Shown here piece after piece: positions 33,454 through 41,899 of a stretch of 64,000 nucleotides of DNA. The stretch spans positions 1 through 64,000 of the forward strand of contig NZ_JALBUT010000002.1 in assembly GCF_033971905.1 (NCBI RefSeq), written 5' to 3'. The notes under the pieces were generated by a model. The model was given only the letters and a program-made list of their open reading frames with translations. It ran no database searches and was not told where the DNA came from. A program made the translations under genes and the position numbers. The first letter of the stretch is position 1; every line of letters starts with the position of its first letter. The stretch is from Intestinicryptomonas porci (GTDB lineage: Bacteria; Verrucomicrobiota; Verrucomicrobiia; Opitutales; Intestinicryptomonadaceae).

Positions 33454-35268
33454 ATGGAAAATTATTGCACATCCAGATTTAACTGCGTCAGGTTTCAGAC
33501 GCGCGAGGTTATGGTAGGCGGCGTCGGCATCGGCGGCGGCAATCCCATACGCATACAGTCGATGACGAACACCAAAACCATTGATGTCGCCTCTTCCGTA
33601 AAACAATGCATTCAGCTTGCCGAGGCGGGCTGCGAAATAATAAGGCTGACCGCGCAAAATTTGGAGGCGGCAAAAGCCCTCAAATTCATATCAAAGGAAT
33701 TTAAGGCGGCGGGTTTTCAAAATCCACTTGTTGCGGACATACATTTTCTTCCCGCAACCGCAATGGAAGCAGTTGAGCATGTCGAGAAAATCCGCGTAAA
33801 CCCGGGCAATTTCAGCGACAAAAAGCTTTCGGGGCATGTGGAATATACGGACTCGCAGTACGCCGAAGAGCTTGAAAAAGTTCGCGACAAGTTCTCGCCC
33901 CTTGTCAAAAGGTGTAAGGAGCTTGGCAGAGCAATGCGCATCGGCACAAACCACGGCTCCCTGTCCGACCGCATAATAAGCCGCTATGGCGACACTTCTT
34001 TGGGAATGGTTGAAGCCGCCTTTGAATTTGCGCGCATTTGCAGGGACATGGATTTTAACGACTTCGTATTCTCCTTCAAGGCGAGCAATACGCGTATAAT
34101 GACGGAAACTTACCGCCTCGCCGTCAAGATGATGAAAGAGGAGGGCTTTGCAAATCCCCTGCATCTTGGGGTGACTGAGGCGGGATTCGGCGAGGACGCC
34201 CGCATAAAAAGCGCAATCGGAATTGGCGGGCTTTTGTTCGACGGCATTGGCGATACCATAAGAGTTTCGCTTACGGAAGATCCCGTTGAGGAAGTTCCCG
34301 TCGCGATAGAGTTTGCGCGCCTGATCGACAAGGTTCGCGCGCAAAAGGCTGTCGCCCAGATTGACGAAGACTTGGATTTTTATTCCTACACCCGTCGCAA
34401 GTGCGATGAAGTCGAAATTAACGGCATTAAAGTCGGCTCTGACAGCGTGCCGTCAGTCGCGGTGTTTGGCGGAGAAGATGAGCATGCGGAATTTTCTTTC
34501 GACGGCTCGAATAAGTGTGGCGATTTTTACTTTGCGAAGTGCCAAGAGCCTTGCGACTTGGAAGACGCGTTAAAGCATGCCAAGGTCGTTGCGGCGGAAA
34601 TTGAAGCCGACAAACTCATAGATTTTTCGGGTATCATAAGAAATGCGCCGAGAGGCTCTGTGGTGCTTGTTCCCTCTGCTCCGACAGGCGGAAGGCATTC
34701 GGTGGGAGAAGCGAGAATGCTTGTAGCGAAAGCAAAAAAATTGCATTTGGATTGCCCCGTCATGCTTAAATTCGACGATTCAAAAAGCTTGATGCCCAAT
34801 GCCGACGAATCTTCAAAACTTACGGAGGCGTCCATTTATTTGGGCTCGCTTTTTACCGACGGGATTGGCGACATAGCATCTTTGGAAATTTCAAAATCGC
34901 CGAAGCGCAACGCCGAGCTTGCCCTTGCCATATTGCAGGGGGCGCGCGCAAGAAAAAGCAAGGCGGAGTACATCGCCTGCCCGAGTTGCGGCAGAACCCT
35001 TTACGACATTCAGGAAACCGCCGCGAAAATCAAGGCGAGGACATCGCACCTTAAAGGTCTCACAATCGGTATAATGGGCTGTATCGTGAACGGCCCCGGC
35101 GAAATGAGCGACGCCGACTTTGGCTATGTCGGAGGCGCGCCCGGGAAAATCAATCTATACAAAAACAAGCAGTGCGTTGAAATCAACATCCCTCAGGAAG
35201 AGGCAATCGAGCATTTGATTAACCTCATAAAGGCTTCAGGGCGATGGGTTGAACCTGACGAAAAATAA
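33454..35268 (+). CDS. ispG: 4-hydroxy-3-methylbut-2-enyl diphosphate synthase, long form
   Basis: The penultimate MEP-pathway enzyme, using a 4Fe-4S cluster. The 604-residue protein is the long type with an insertion domain between the TIM barrel and the cluster domain, as in Chlamydiae, Bacteroidota and plants, rather than the 370-residue E. coli form. The N-terminal GNPIRIQSMTNTKTIDV, and the cluster region CPSCGRTLYDIQETA and GCIVNGPGEMSDADFGYVGG, are conserved. It ends the envelope/isoprenoid operon at a clear terminator. Confidence 0.96.
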   Translation: MENYCTSRFNCVRFQTREVMVGGVGIGGGNPIRIQSMTNTKTIDVASSVKQCIQLAEAGCEIIRLTAQNLEAAKALKFISKEFKAAGFQNPLVADIHFLPATAMEAVEHVEKIRVNPGNFSDKKLSGHVEYTDSQYAEELEKVRDKFSPLVKRCKELGRAMRIGTNHGSLSDRIISRYGDTSLGMVEAAFEFARICRDMDFNDFVFSFKASNTRIMTETYRLAVKMMKEEGFANPLHLGVTEAGFGEDARIKSAIGIGGLLFDGIGDTIRVSLTEDPVEEVPVAIEFARLIDKVRAQKAVAQIDEDLDFYSYTRRKCDEVEINGIKVGSDSVPSVAVFGGEDEHAEFSFDGSNKCGDFYFAKCQEPCDLEDALKHAKVVAAEIEADKLIDFSGIIRNAPRGSVVLVPSAPTGGRHSVGEARMLVAKAKKLHLDCPVMLKFDDSKSLMPNADESSKLTEASIYLGSLFTDGIGDIASLEISKSPKRNAELALAILQGARARKSKAEYIACPSCGRTLYDIQETAAKIKARTSHLKGLTIGIMGCIVNGPGEMSDADFGYVGGAPGKINLYKNKQCVEINIPQEEAIEHLINLIKASGRWVEPDEK

Positions 35269-35293
35269 GATTTTGCGAGGATTTTTTTTTGAC

Positions 35294-35325
35294 AAGCCGA
35301 ACTTAAATGTTCGGCTTTTCTTTTT
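35294..35325. terminator. intrinsic terminator between ispG and ppk1
   Basis: A 9-bp perfect stem (35294-35302 with 35309-35317) with a T-rich right side. It overlaps the ppk1 stop codon and mainly serves ispG. Confidence 0.78.
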
Positions 35326-37396
35326 GCATGAAAAATTCCTGCGCCGAAAATTGAGGGGCGGATTTCATTTTTGCGTCCTTGTAGTAAGCTCCGTTTTGGT
35401 GCAGGTAGTCCGAATACATGTTGTCTTTCAAGAGGCTTCCCAAAATTTCTTCAATTACGCGTCCTTTTATGGCGGGATTTTCTATCGGAAATATGCACTC
35501 GATTCTTCTAAACATATTGCGCGGCATTAGGTCTCCCGACCCCGCAAAAAGGAGCGGGTTTCCGCCGTTTTCAAAATAGTAAATTCGGCTGTGTTCAAGG
35601 TAAATGCCGACGATGCTCTTTACCGTTATGTTTTCGCTAAGCCCCTTAACCTGTGGAACAAGCCCGCAAATTCCGCGCACGATGAGGTCTATTTTGACTC
35701 CCGCCTGCGAGGCTTCGTAGAGGGCGTCGATTGCGCTTTGCTCTATCAGCGCATTCGTCTTTGCGATAATTCTTGCGGGCTTGCAGTCTTTTGCGTTTTT
35801 GATTTCGTTTTTTACAAGCTCCAAAAATTTTGAATGGAAGTTGAAGGGCGCGACAATCAGTTTTTTAAATTGCGGGTTTGCGACTTTGCCCGTCAGAGTG
35901 TTGAAAACTTGCGCGACTTCTTCGCACAAGGATTTGTCGGCGGTAAAATACGACAAGTCGGTGTATGCCTTTGCGGTTTTCGAGTTGTAGTTGCCCGTTC
36001 CGATATGCGCGTAAAGGCGCATTCCGTCATTTTCCTTGCGTACGATAAGGCAGATTTTGCAGTGTGTTTTCAGCCCCACTATGCCGTACACGACGTGCAC
36101 GCCCATCTCTTCGAGCTCCCTTGCCCACCTTATGTTTTTTTCTTCGTCCCCGCGCGCTTTAAGCTCCACGAGCACTGTTACCTGCTTGCCTTTCATTGCC
36201 GCGTCTTTAAGCGAATTTAAAATGCGCGAATCGCTGTTTGTGCGGTAGAGGGTAAGCTTTATCGCGAAGACGTTTTCGTCGTTTGCGGCGCGCGCTATGA
36301 ATTCTTCGACGGGGCGGAAGCTTTCGTATGGGTGATGCAGGAGCCTGTCGCCCTCTTTCAAGGCGTCGAATATCGCGTTCGGGTCTTTAAATTCGGGCGG
36401 CAGTGCGGGCTTGTAGGACGGGAATTTCAAGTCGGGCCTGCTTATCAAATCGTAGGCGGAAGCGAGCCTTATCATGTTTATGGGCGTCTTTGAAATTTTA
36501 TATACGTCGTCTATTTCCAAGTCGAGCGCGCCGAGGAGAAGCTTCAAGTTGTTTTCTGAAATTGAGTCTTCGACTTCGAGCCTTACCGCCGCGCCTTTCT
36601 TTTGCCTGTGCAATTCGTTTTCGATTGTCTTTAAAAGATTTTCGGTTTCTTCCTCGTCGATATAGAGGTCTGAATTGCGCGTAAGCCTGAAAAGGGCGCG
36701 GTTTCTGATTTTATATCCCGGGAAGAGCTTTTCCGAAAAGTGTTTTACAAGGTCGCTTAAAAACACGAGGCGGTATTCGTTTTCATCTTCTGTGGGAATT
36801 CTGACCACTCTCGATAAAATCTGGGGGGTGTGCACTATGGCAATTTCCGCGGGGGCGCGTTTTATCTGCGCGTTTGCAACGGTAAGCATGACGTAAGTTC
36901 CCTTGTTTTTCAAAAACGGGAAAGGATGCGCGGGGTCAACCGCCATCGGGGTTAGCGCGGGATACACGTTTGCGTCGAAATATTTTTCAAGCCACATCTT
37001 CTCCTGACGCGAGCATTTCGACATCGACAGAATGAATATCTTTTCCTTTTGCAGAAGCGGCTGGATTTCATCGTAAAAAATCCTGTATTTGTCGGCGGAC
37101 ATCGTTTGCGTCTGGATGTGTATTCTGCGCAAAAGCTCTCTCGGACCCAGCCCGTCGAAATCCGCCGTCATGACGCCCGATTCTATCTGCTGGATAAGCC
37201 CCGCTACGCGTATTTCAAAAAACTCGTCGAGGTTCGAGCTTGCTATCGACAAAAACCTCAGCCTTTCGAGCAGCGGAAAGTTCGGATTTGAGCATAGGTT
37301 CAGAACTCTCCTGTTGAATGCAAGCCAGCTTAGTTCCCTGTTTATATACGGGTATTTCGTTTGCGCGCCTGCGGACGTGTTTTGTTTTTGCTGCAT
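35303..37396 (-). CDS. ppk1: polyphosphate kinase 1
   Basis: Reversibly makes inorganic polyphosphate from ATP. The 697-residue length is normal. The N-terminal domain has YINRELSWLAFNRRVL and LSIASSNLDEFFEIR. The catalytic PLD-like domains have RTNSDSRILNSLKDAAMKGK, KTHCKICLI with the presumed phospho-histidine, YAHIGTGNYNSKTA, and IDLIVRGICGL. Together with ppgK (49920) it gives a route from ATP to polyphosphate to glucose 6-phosphate. Confidence 0.97.
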   Translation of the reverse strand: MQQKQNTSAGAQTKYPYINRELSWLAFNRRVLNLCSNPNFPLLERLRFLSIASSNLDEFFEIRVAGLIQQIESGVMTADFDGLGPRELLRRIHIQTQTMSADKYRIFYDEIQPLLQKEKIFILSMSKCSRQEKMWLEKYFDANVYPALTPMAVDPAHPFPFLKNKGTYVMLTVANAQIKRAPAEIAIVHTPQILSRVVRIPTEDENEYRLVFLSDLVKHFSEKLFPGYKIRNRALFRLTRNSDLYIDEEETENLLKTIENELHRQKKGAAVRLEVEDSISENNLKLLLGALDLEIDDVYKISKTPINMIRLASAYDLISRPDLKFPSYKPALPPEFKDPNAIFDALKEGDRLLHHPYESFRPVEEFIARAANDENVFAIKLTLYRTNSDSRILNSLKDAAMKGKQVTVLVELKARGDEEKNIRWARELEEMGVHVVYGIVGLKTHCKICLIVRKENDGMRLYAHIGTGNYNSKTAKAYTDLSYFTADKSLCEEVAQVFNTLTGKVANPQFKKLIVAPFNFHSKFLELVKNEIKNAKDCKPARIIAKTNALIEQSAIDALYEASQAGVKIDLIVRGICGLVPQVKGLSENITVKSIVGIYLEHSRIYYFENGGNPLLFAGSGDLMPRNMFRRIECIFPIENPAIKGRVIEEILGSLLKDNMYSDYLHQNGAYYKDAKMKSAPQFSAQEFFMQKEKPNI

Positions 37397-37538
37397 CTTG
37401 TCTTTGTGTGTTGGCGGGTTAAAAATGAAAGCTATATTTTAAAAATTATCGGATTTCTTTTGGCAAAAACAAGCATTTTTCCCCTGCGATTAAAATACTT
37501 GCCATTTCCTGACGCCAAATTCATTATTTCAAAACATT

Positions 37539-38297
37539 ATGGATAATTTTAAAATGTTGAAATTCGCGGAAGACGCCGCGTTGAAGGCGGGCGTACGTCT
37601 GTCGAAAATTGTCGAAAGGCGCGTGAACAGCGACGCCGCAAACGACGTAAAGCTTCAAGAGGACGTCGAAAGCGAGATTTTCATCCGCGGCATTTTAAAG
37701 GATACGGGCATTGAAGTTGTTGGCGAAGAAAAAGGCGGAGACGCAACTTTGATTTCCCGAACGGAGCCTTATTGGGTGGTTGACCCGATTGACGGCACTT
37801 TCAACTTTTTGCGCGGCATTCCGAGCGTGTGCGTAAGCATCGGGCTTATGTGCGGAATGCAGCCTGTCGTGGGGGCGGTTTACGATTTCACGCGCAATGA
37901 GCTTTTCAGCGGCGGAAGGGAGTTCGGGCTGTTCTTAAACGGAGTGAAAGTCGAGCCAAAATGGGCAAAGACAATGGAGCAGGCTGTCGTTATGACGGGT
38001 TTCCCGAGCATCACGGATTATTCTGATGAAAATATGCGTCTTTTCGTAAAGAGAATGCAGGCATTTAAAAAAGTCAGAATGTGCGGAAGCGCGGCGATAG
38101 CATGCTCTTGGGTTGCATCGGGCAGGGCAGACTGCTACGATGAACGCGGCATAAACCTTTGGGACATCGCCGCAGGGCTTTCCTTGATAGAAGGCGCGGG
38201 CGGAGTTTGGAAATGCGAAAGCGCAGGAATAGAAGGGCGTCCGCTTACGTTTAATTTGCAGATGGCGTGCCGTGAAGAATTTTACATAAAAGATTAG
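37539..38297 (+). CDS. inositol-monophosphatase-family phosphatase
   Basis: A 252-residue, Mg-dependent phosphatase. The metal motifs are GEEKGG, WVVDPIDGTFNF and, near the C-terminus, INLWDIAAGLSLIEGAGG. The family includes SuhB, histidinol phosphatase HisN and CysQ; which activity applies cannot be decided. It is two bases upstream of nadC and probably co-transcribed. There is no Shine-Dalgarno. Confidence 0.88.
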   Translation: MDNFKMLKFAEDAALKAGVRLSKIVERRVNSDAANDVKLQEDVESEIFIRGILKDTGIEVVGEEKGGDATLISRTEPYWVVDPIDGTFNFLRGIPSVCVSIGLMCGMQPVVGAVYDFTRNELFSGGREFGLFLNGVKVEPKWAKTMEQAVVMTGFPSITDYSDENMRLFVKRMQAFKKVRMCGSAAIACSWVASGRADCYDERGINLWDIAAGLSLIEGAGGVWKCESAGIEGRPLTFNLQMACREEFYIKD

Positions 38298-38299
38298 TT

Positions 38300-39241
38300 A
38301 TGAAAAACCGAAAATTTATCGACCACCTTGTGCGCCGCCTCTCATGGGCGGAGCTTGACGAAAATTATTTGGCTGAAATCGTCCGCCTTGCTAGAGCCGA
38401 AGACATTTGCGGCGCAGGGCTTAAAACCGCGCCGAAAGACAAGCGCGATTTGACTACCGACACTCTCACTCCGAATGTCGGAGGCTCCGCAGTCCTTGCC
38501 GCCAGAAAGGATATGACTCTTTGCGGATTGCCGCTGATAAAAATAATACTGGACGTGTATTCAAAATTTGACGGAGAGGGGGGCTGTTCCGTAAAGCTTC
38601 TTGCTTGCGACGGCGAAAAAGTAAAAAAGGGAGAGGCTGTCGCGGAAATTTCGGGCCCCGCGCGGACGATGATTAGGGCTGAGAGGGTAATGCTGAATTT
38701 CTTGCAGCATCTTTCGGGAGTCGCCACTTTGACTTCAAAGTACGTTGAAGCTCTCGGCGAAAGTTCGTCAAAAATTCTCGACACCCGCAAAACCACCCCG
38801 TGTTTCAGAACGCTCGAAAAATACGCGGTTGCATGCGGCGGAGCGTACACCCACCGCACGGGGCTTTTCGACAGAGTAATGTTAAAGGACAACCACTTGG
38901 CTTCTTCCGACGCCGTTTCGGGCGCACATCTTGCCGCCGCCGTCCGCAGGGCAAAAGCCATGAACGAAGGCTATGCGGTTGAAGTCGAAGTCGATTCCAT
39001 TTCGCAGATAGCCCCCGTTTTAGAAGCAGGGGCAGACGTGGTGATGTTTGACAATTTCTCTTTGGAGGAACTGAAAGAGGGCGTAAAAATTGTAGGCGAC
39101 AGGGCTTGGACGGAAGCTTCCGGCGGGATTACTCTCGATACTATTAAAGAAGTCGGGCAAACGGGCGTTGATTTCATATCTTCGGGCGCACTTGTCCACC
39201 AGTCTGTTTGGATTGACATTGGAATGGACTGGAAAAAATAA
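38300..39241 (+). CDS. nadC: nicotinate-nucleotide pyrophosphorylase (carboxylating)
   Basis: Converts quinolinate and PRPP to nicotinate mononucleotide in NAD synthesis. The 313-residue protein has LDTRKTTPCFRTLEKYAV, GGAYTHRTGLFDRVMLKDNH and the C-terminal VEVDSISQIAPVLEAGADVV/MFDNF motifs. nadA and nadB are not in the window. It ends at a terminator. Confidence 0.96.
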   Translation: MKNRKFIDHLVRRLSWAELDENYLAEIVRLARAEDICGAGLKTAPKDKRDLTTDTLTPNVGGSAVLAARKDMTLCGLPLIKIILDVYSKFDGEGGCSVKLLACDGEKVKKGEAVAEISGPARTMIRAERVMLNFLQHLSGVATLTSKYVEALGESSSKILDTRKTTPCFRTLEKYAVACGGAYTHRTGLFDRVMLKDNHLASSDAVSGAHLAAAVRRAKAMNEGYAVEVEVDSISQIAPVLEAGADVVMFDNFSLEELKEGVKIVGDRAWTEASGGITLDTIKEVGQTGVDFISSGALVHQSVWIDIGMDWKK

Positions 39242-39260
39242 GTCTTTGAACGGGACAATA

Positions 39261-39290
39261 AAAAAGCATCGTTTTTGCGATGCTTTTTTT
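39261..39290. terminator. bidirectional terminator after nadC
   Basis: An 11-bp stem (39261-39271 with 39278-39288) including the A and T runs. It can also stop the convergent PepSY-like gene. Confidence 0.87.
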
Positions 39291-39312
39291 TGTAAATCAA
39301 TCTTTTTTGTTT

Positions 39313-39771
39313 TTAATCTTTTTGCGATTTTATCACTCTCAAATCATCATAAACCAAAAGTTCGACATCGTTTTCAAGCTCGATTTTGTAGCCGTATCCT
39401 TTGCGCTCAATGCTTTCGATTTTTGCGTCGGGAACTTTTTTATTGACGGCTTCTGCGAGTTGTTTGGGAAGCAGGGAAAGCGGCAAGTTGGCGACTTTGC
39501 TGTCGATTTCCTTCCAGTTGCCGTTTTTGTCGAATTCGATTTCAACGCCGTTTCCCAAATCGACATCGTAGGTCGTCTTTTTGAACCAGCCTGTTTCAAT
39601 TTTGATTTTCGTTATGTTTACGCCTTTAAAGTTGTTGTTTAAAAACGATATTGCCTCTTGCGGAAGCGCGGATACATCTGAAGTGTATGTTTCTTTCGCA
39701 TCCAATGAGGCAACGCCGAGGGCGATTGAAAGCGAGATTATTGCGGTTTTTAAGTATTTTACAAATGTCAT
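39313..39771 (-). CDS. secreted PepSY-like protein
   Basis: The product starts MTFVKYLKTAIISLSIALGVASLDAKETY when written in two parts: MTFVKYLKTAIISLSIALG is the signal peptide and VASLDAKETY follows. The 152-residue protein contains two PepSY-like (BLIP-like) repeats: ALPQEAISFLNNNFKGVNIT with the DVDLGNGVEIEFDKNGNWKE strand pair, and AEAVNKKVPDAKIESIERK with YKIELENDVELLVYD. This fold is common in periplasmic proteins of Bacteroidota and related groups; no function is known. The frame extends to 39921, but the ATG at 39771 fits the signal peptide. Confidence 0.75.
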   Translation of the reverse strand: MTFVKYLKTAIISLSIALGVASLDAKETYTSDVSALPQEAISFLNNNFKGVNITKIKIETGWFKKTTYDVDLGNGVEIEFDKNGNWKEIDSKVANLPLSLLPKQLAEAVNKKVPDAKIESIERKGYGYKIELENDVELLVYDDLRVIKSQKD

Positions 39772-39944
39772 AAATACCTTTCTTGTTTTTTTGTCATAAT
39801 CGGGAAATCTTTGTTTTATGTTTACAATCGCCAAAAAAGAGTCTTTTTTAAGCTCAAAATAGTTAAAAAGTCTATCGCGGAAAATATATTGATTGGGGAA
39901 GTTTTTTCTTGCAATGCGCAAAATCCTGTGGGAATATTCAAACC

Positions 39945-39997
39945 TTTATCTTTATCGCAATTAAGCGAAGATAAAAATGTTGCGGCGCGGTTGCCGC
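39945..39997 (+). promoter_or_regulatory. two hairpins in the rpsA leader
   Basis: The first has an 8-bp outer stem (39945-39952 with 39968-39975) and a 3-bp inner stem (39956-39958 with 39965-39967) with a 3-base bulge. The second is GCGGC/GCCGC (39982-39986 with 39993-39997). They lie 74 bases or more before the rpsA start within a 299-base intergenic gap that otherwise shows no gene. TTGCAA at about 39909 could be a -35. A structured 5' leader is inferred. Confidence 0.35.
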
Positions 39998-40070
39998 GGC
40001 ATTCAATTAAAAAATAAACCTCAACCCGTCCGCAAGGCACGTTGCCCCAAAGACGTTTTTAAGGAAAAAA

Positions 40071-41729
40071 ATGAGTAACATAATGGAAGAGTTGCTTGCA
40101 AACAGCAGCTTCGCAGACCTAAAACAAGGCTCTATCATCAAGGGCAAAATTATCGAAATCCGCCAGAACGAAGTCGTTGTTGACATTGGCGGCAAGAGTG
40201 AAGGCGTAGTGCCTGTTAACGAATTCGCAGACATAAACGACCTTCAAATCGGCGAAGAAATTGAAGTTTTGCTGGAAAAGCTCGAAGACAGAGAAGGCAA
40301 CCCTGTTATCTCTTACGACAAGGCGCAGCAGAAGAAGAATTGGGAAAATATCCTCGCAACCTGCTCCGAAGGCGCAATTTTGGCAGGCCGCGTAAAGGGC
40401 AAAGTAAAGGGCGGTCTCATCGTTTCAATCGGCGTTGACTCCTTCTTGCCCGCTTCGCAAATCGACATCCAGCCGCCGAAAAATCTCGACCAGTATGTCG
40501 GTCAGACATACGACTTCAAGGTTGTTAAAATCAATTTGGAACGCAAGAATATCGTTGTTTCCCGCCGCGAACTCATTGAAGAACAGCGCGCGGAAAAACG
40601 CCGCAATCTCCTTTCCAACATCAAGGCGGGCGATATTCGCAAGGGTGTTGTCAAGAACATTACAGATTACGGCGCATTCGTCGATCTCGACGGTCTCGAC
40701 GGCTTGCTGCACATAACCGACATGAGCTGGGGCAGAATTTCCCATCCGTCGGAAATGTTGAAGGTTGGCGAAGAAATCGACGTAATGATTATCGAAGTCG
40801 ATTCCGAACGCGAACGCGTTTCTTTGGGTTTGAAGCAGACAATGCAAAATCCGTGGGACGGCATCGAACGCAAGTACCCCATCGGCGCGCATGTAACCGG
40901 CAAGGTTGTAAACTTGGTAAACTACGGCGCGTTCATCGAACTCGAAGAAGGCGTGGAAGGCTTGGTTCACATTACGGAATTCTCTTGGACAAAGCGCATC
41001 TCGAAGCCGTCTGAAGTATTGAAGGTCGGCGACGAAGTTGAAGCCGTTGTCTTGAACATTTCAAAGGAAGAACAGAAAATCTCCCTCGGCTTGCGTCAGC
41101 TCGAAGAAAATCCGTGGGAAATGGCTGTCCACAACTATCCTGTCGGCGCGCACGTTTCCGGCAAGGTTCGCAACCTCACTACTTACGGCGCGTTTGTCGA
41201 GCTTGAAGAAGGCATCGACGGTATGGTTCACGTTTCGGATATGAGCTGGACACGCAAAATCAACCATCCGTCCGAAGTTCTCAAGAAGGGCGACTTGGTT
41301 GACGCAATCGTTTTGGTTGTAGATCCCGAAAATCAGCGCATTTCCTTGGGCATGAAGCAGCTCTCCGTTGACCCGTGGGAAGAAATCGATTCAATCTTCA
41401 AGATTGGCGATCTCGTTGAAGGCAAGGTTTCCAAGATTACCAACTACGGTGCGTTCGTTGAACTTCAAAACGACATCGACGGCTTGGTCCACATCAGCCA
41501 GATTTCCGAAGACCATGTTGAAAAAATCAAGGATGTCTTGAAAGTCGGCGACACTGTAAAAGCTCGCGTTGTAAAGATTGACCGCGACGAACGCCGCATC
41601 GGTCTTTCAATCAAGGCCGCACAGTACGATGCTGAAAAGCTCGCTGAAGAAGTTGCGGCATTCGACAAAATCCGTAAGGATCAAGATCTCACCTCTTTGG
41701 GCGATATCTTGGACGAAGCCACAAAATAA
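40071..41729 (+). CDS. rpsA: 30S ribosomal protein S1
   Basis: An mRNA-binding ribosomal protein with six S1 domains, at about 20-90, 105-170, 187-258, 273-345, 360-430 and 446-516. Domains 3-6 share the DYGAFVDL/NYGAFIEL/TYGAFVELEEG core followed by VHI/VHVSD-MSW. 552 residues, normal. TAAGGAAAAAA before the ATG is one of few clear ribosome sites. Codon choice is visibly biased compared with neighbours (many AAG, GAA, TTG and GGC), as expected for a highly expressed gene. Confidence 0.97.
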   Translation: MSNIMEELLANSSFADLKQGSIIKGKIIEIRQNEVVVDIGGKSEGVVPVNEFADINDLQIGEEIEVLLEKLEDREGNPVISYDKAQQKKNWENILATCSEGAILAGRVKGKVKGGLIVSIGVDSFLPASQIDIQPPKNLDQYVGQTYDFKVVKINLERKNIVVSRRELIEEQRAEKRRNLLSNIKAGDIRKGVVKNITDYGAFVDLDGLDGLLHITDMSWGRISHPSEMLKVGEEIDVMIIEVDSERERVSLGLKQTMQNPWDGIERKYPIGAHVTGKVVNLVNYGAFIELEEGVEGLVHITEFSWTKRISKPSEVLKVGDEVEAVVLNISKEEQKISLGLRQLEENPWEMAVHNYPVGAHVSGKVRNLTTYGAFVELEEGIDGMVHVSDMSWTRKINHPSEVLKKGDLVDAIVLVVDPENQRISLGMKQLSVDPWEEIDSIFKIGDLVEGKVSKITNYGAFVELQNDIDGLVHISQISEDHVEKIKDVLKVGDTVKARVVKIDRDERRIGLSIKAAQYDAEKLAEEVAAFDKIRKDQDLTSLGDILDEATK

Positions 41730-41763
41730 TTCTTTAATTGCGAAATTCAAATTTTCGCAAGCC

Positions 41764-41794
41764 AAAAAGGACGCCAATCGGCGTCCTTTTTTTT
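41764..41794 (+). terminator. intrinsic terminator after rpsA
   Basis: GGACGCC/GGCGTCC (41769-41775 with 41780-41786) with a 4-base loop, an A-run before and an 8-T run after. Confidence 0.88.
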
Positions 41795-41878
41795 GGCGTC
41801 TTTATGCAGTATTTGTTTTTGAAAGCACAAATTTTTGTTTTTCAAAAGGCAAAAAAAGCTTTCTTTTACCAACCTTCG

Positions 41879-41899
41879 CTCATAAAATTATTTTATGAG
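41879..41899 (+). repeat. perfect palindrome covering the GH27 start codon
   Basis: CTCATAAAA (41879-41887) and TTTTATGAG (41891-41899) are exact complements around a 3-base centre. The ATG of the downstream gene (41895-41897) is inside the right arm. It may be an operator or an mRNA hairpin that hides the start codon. Confidence 0.55.
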
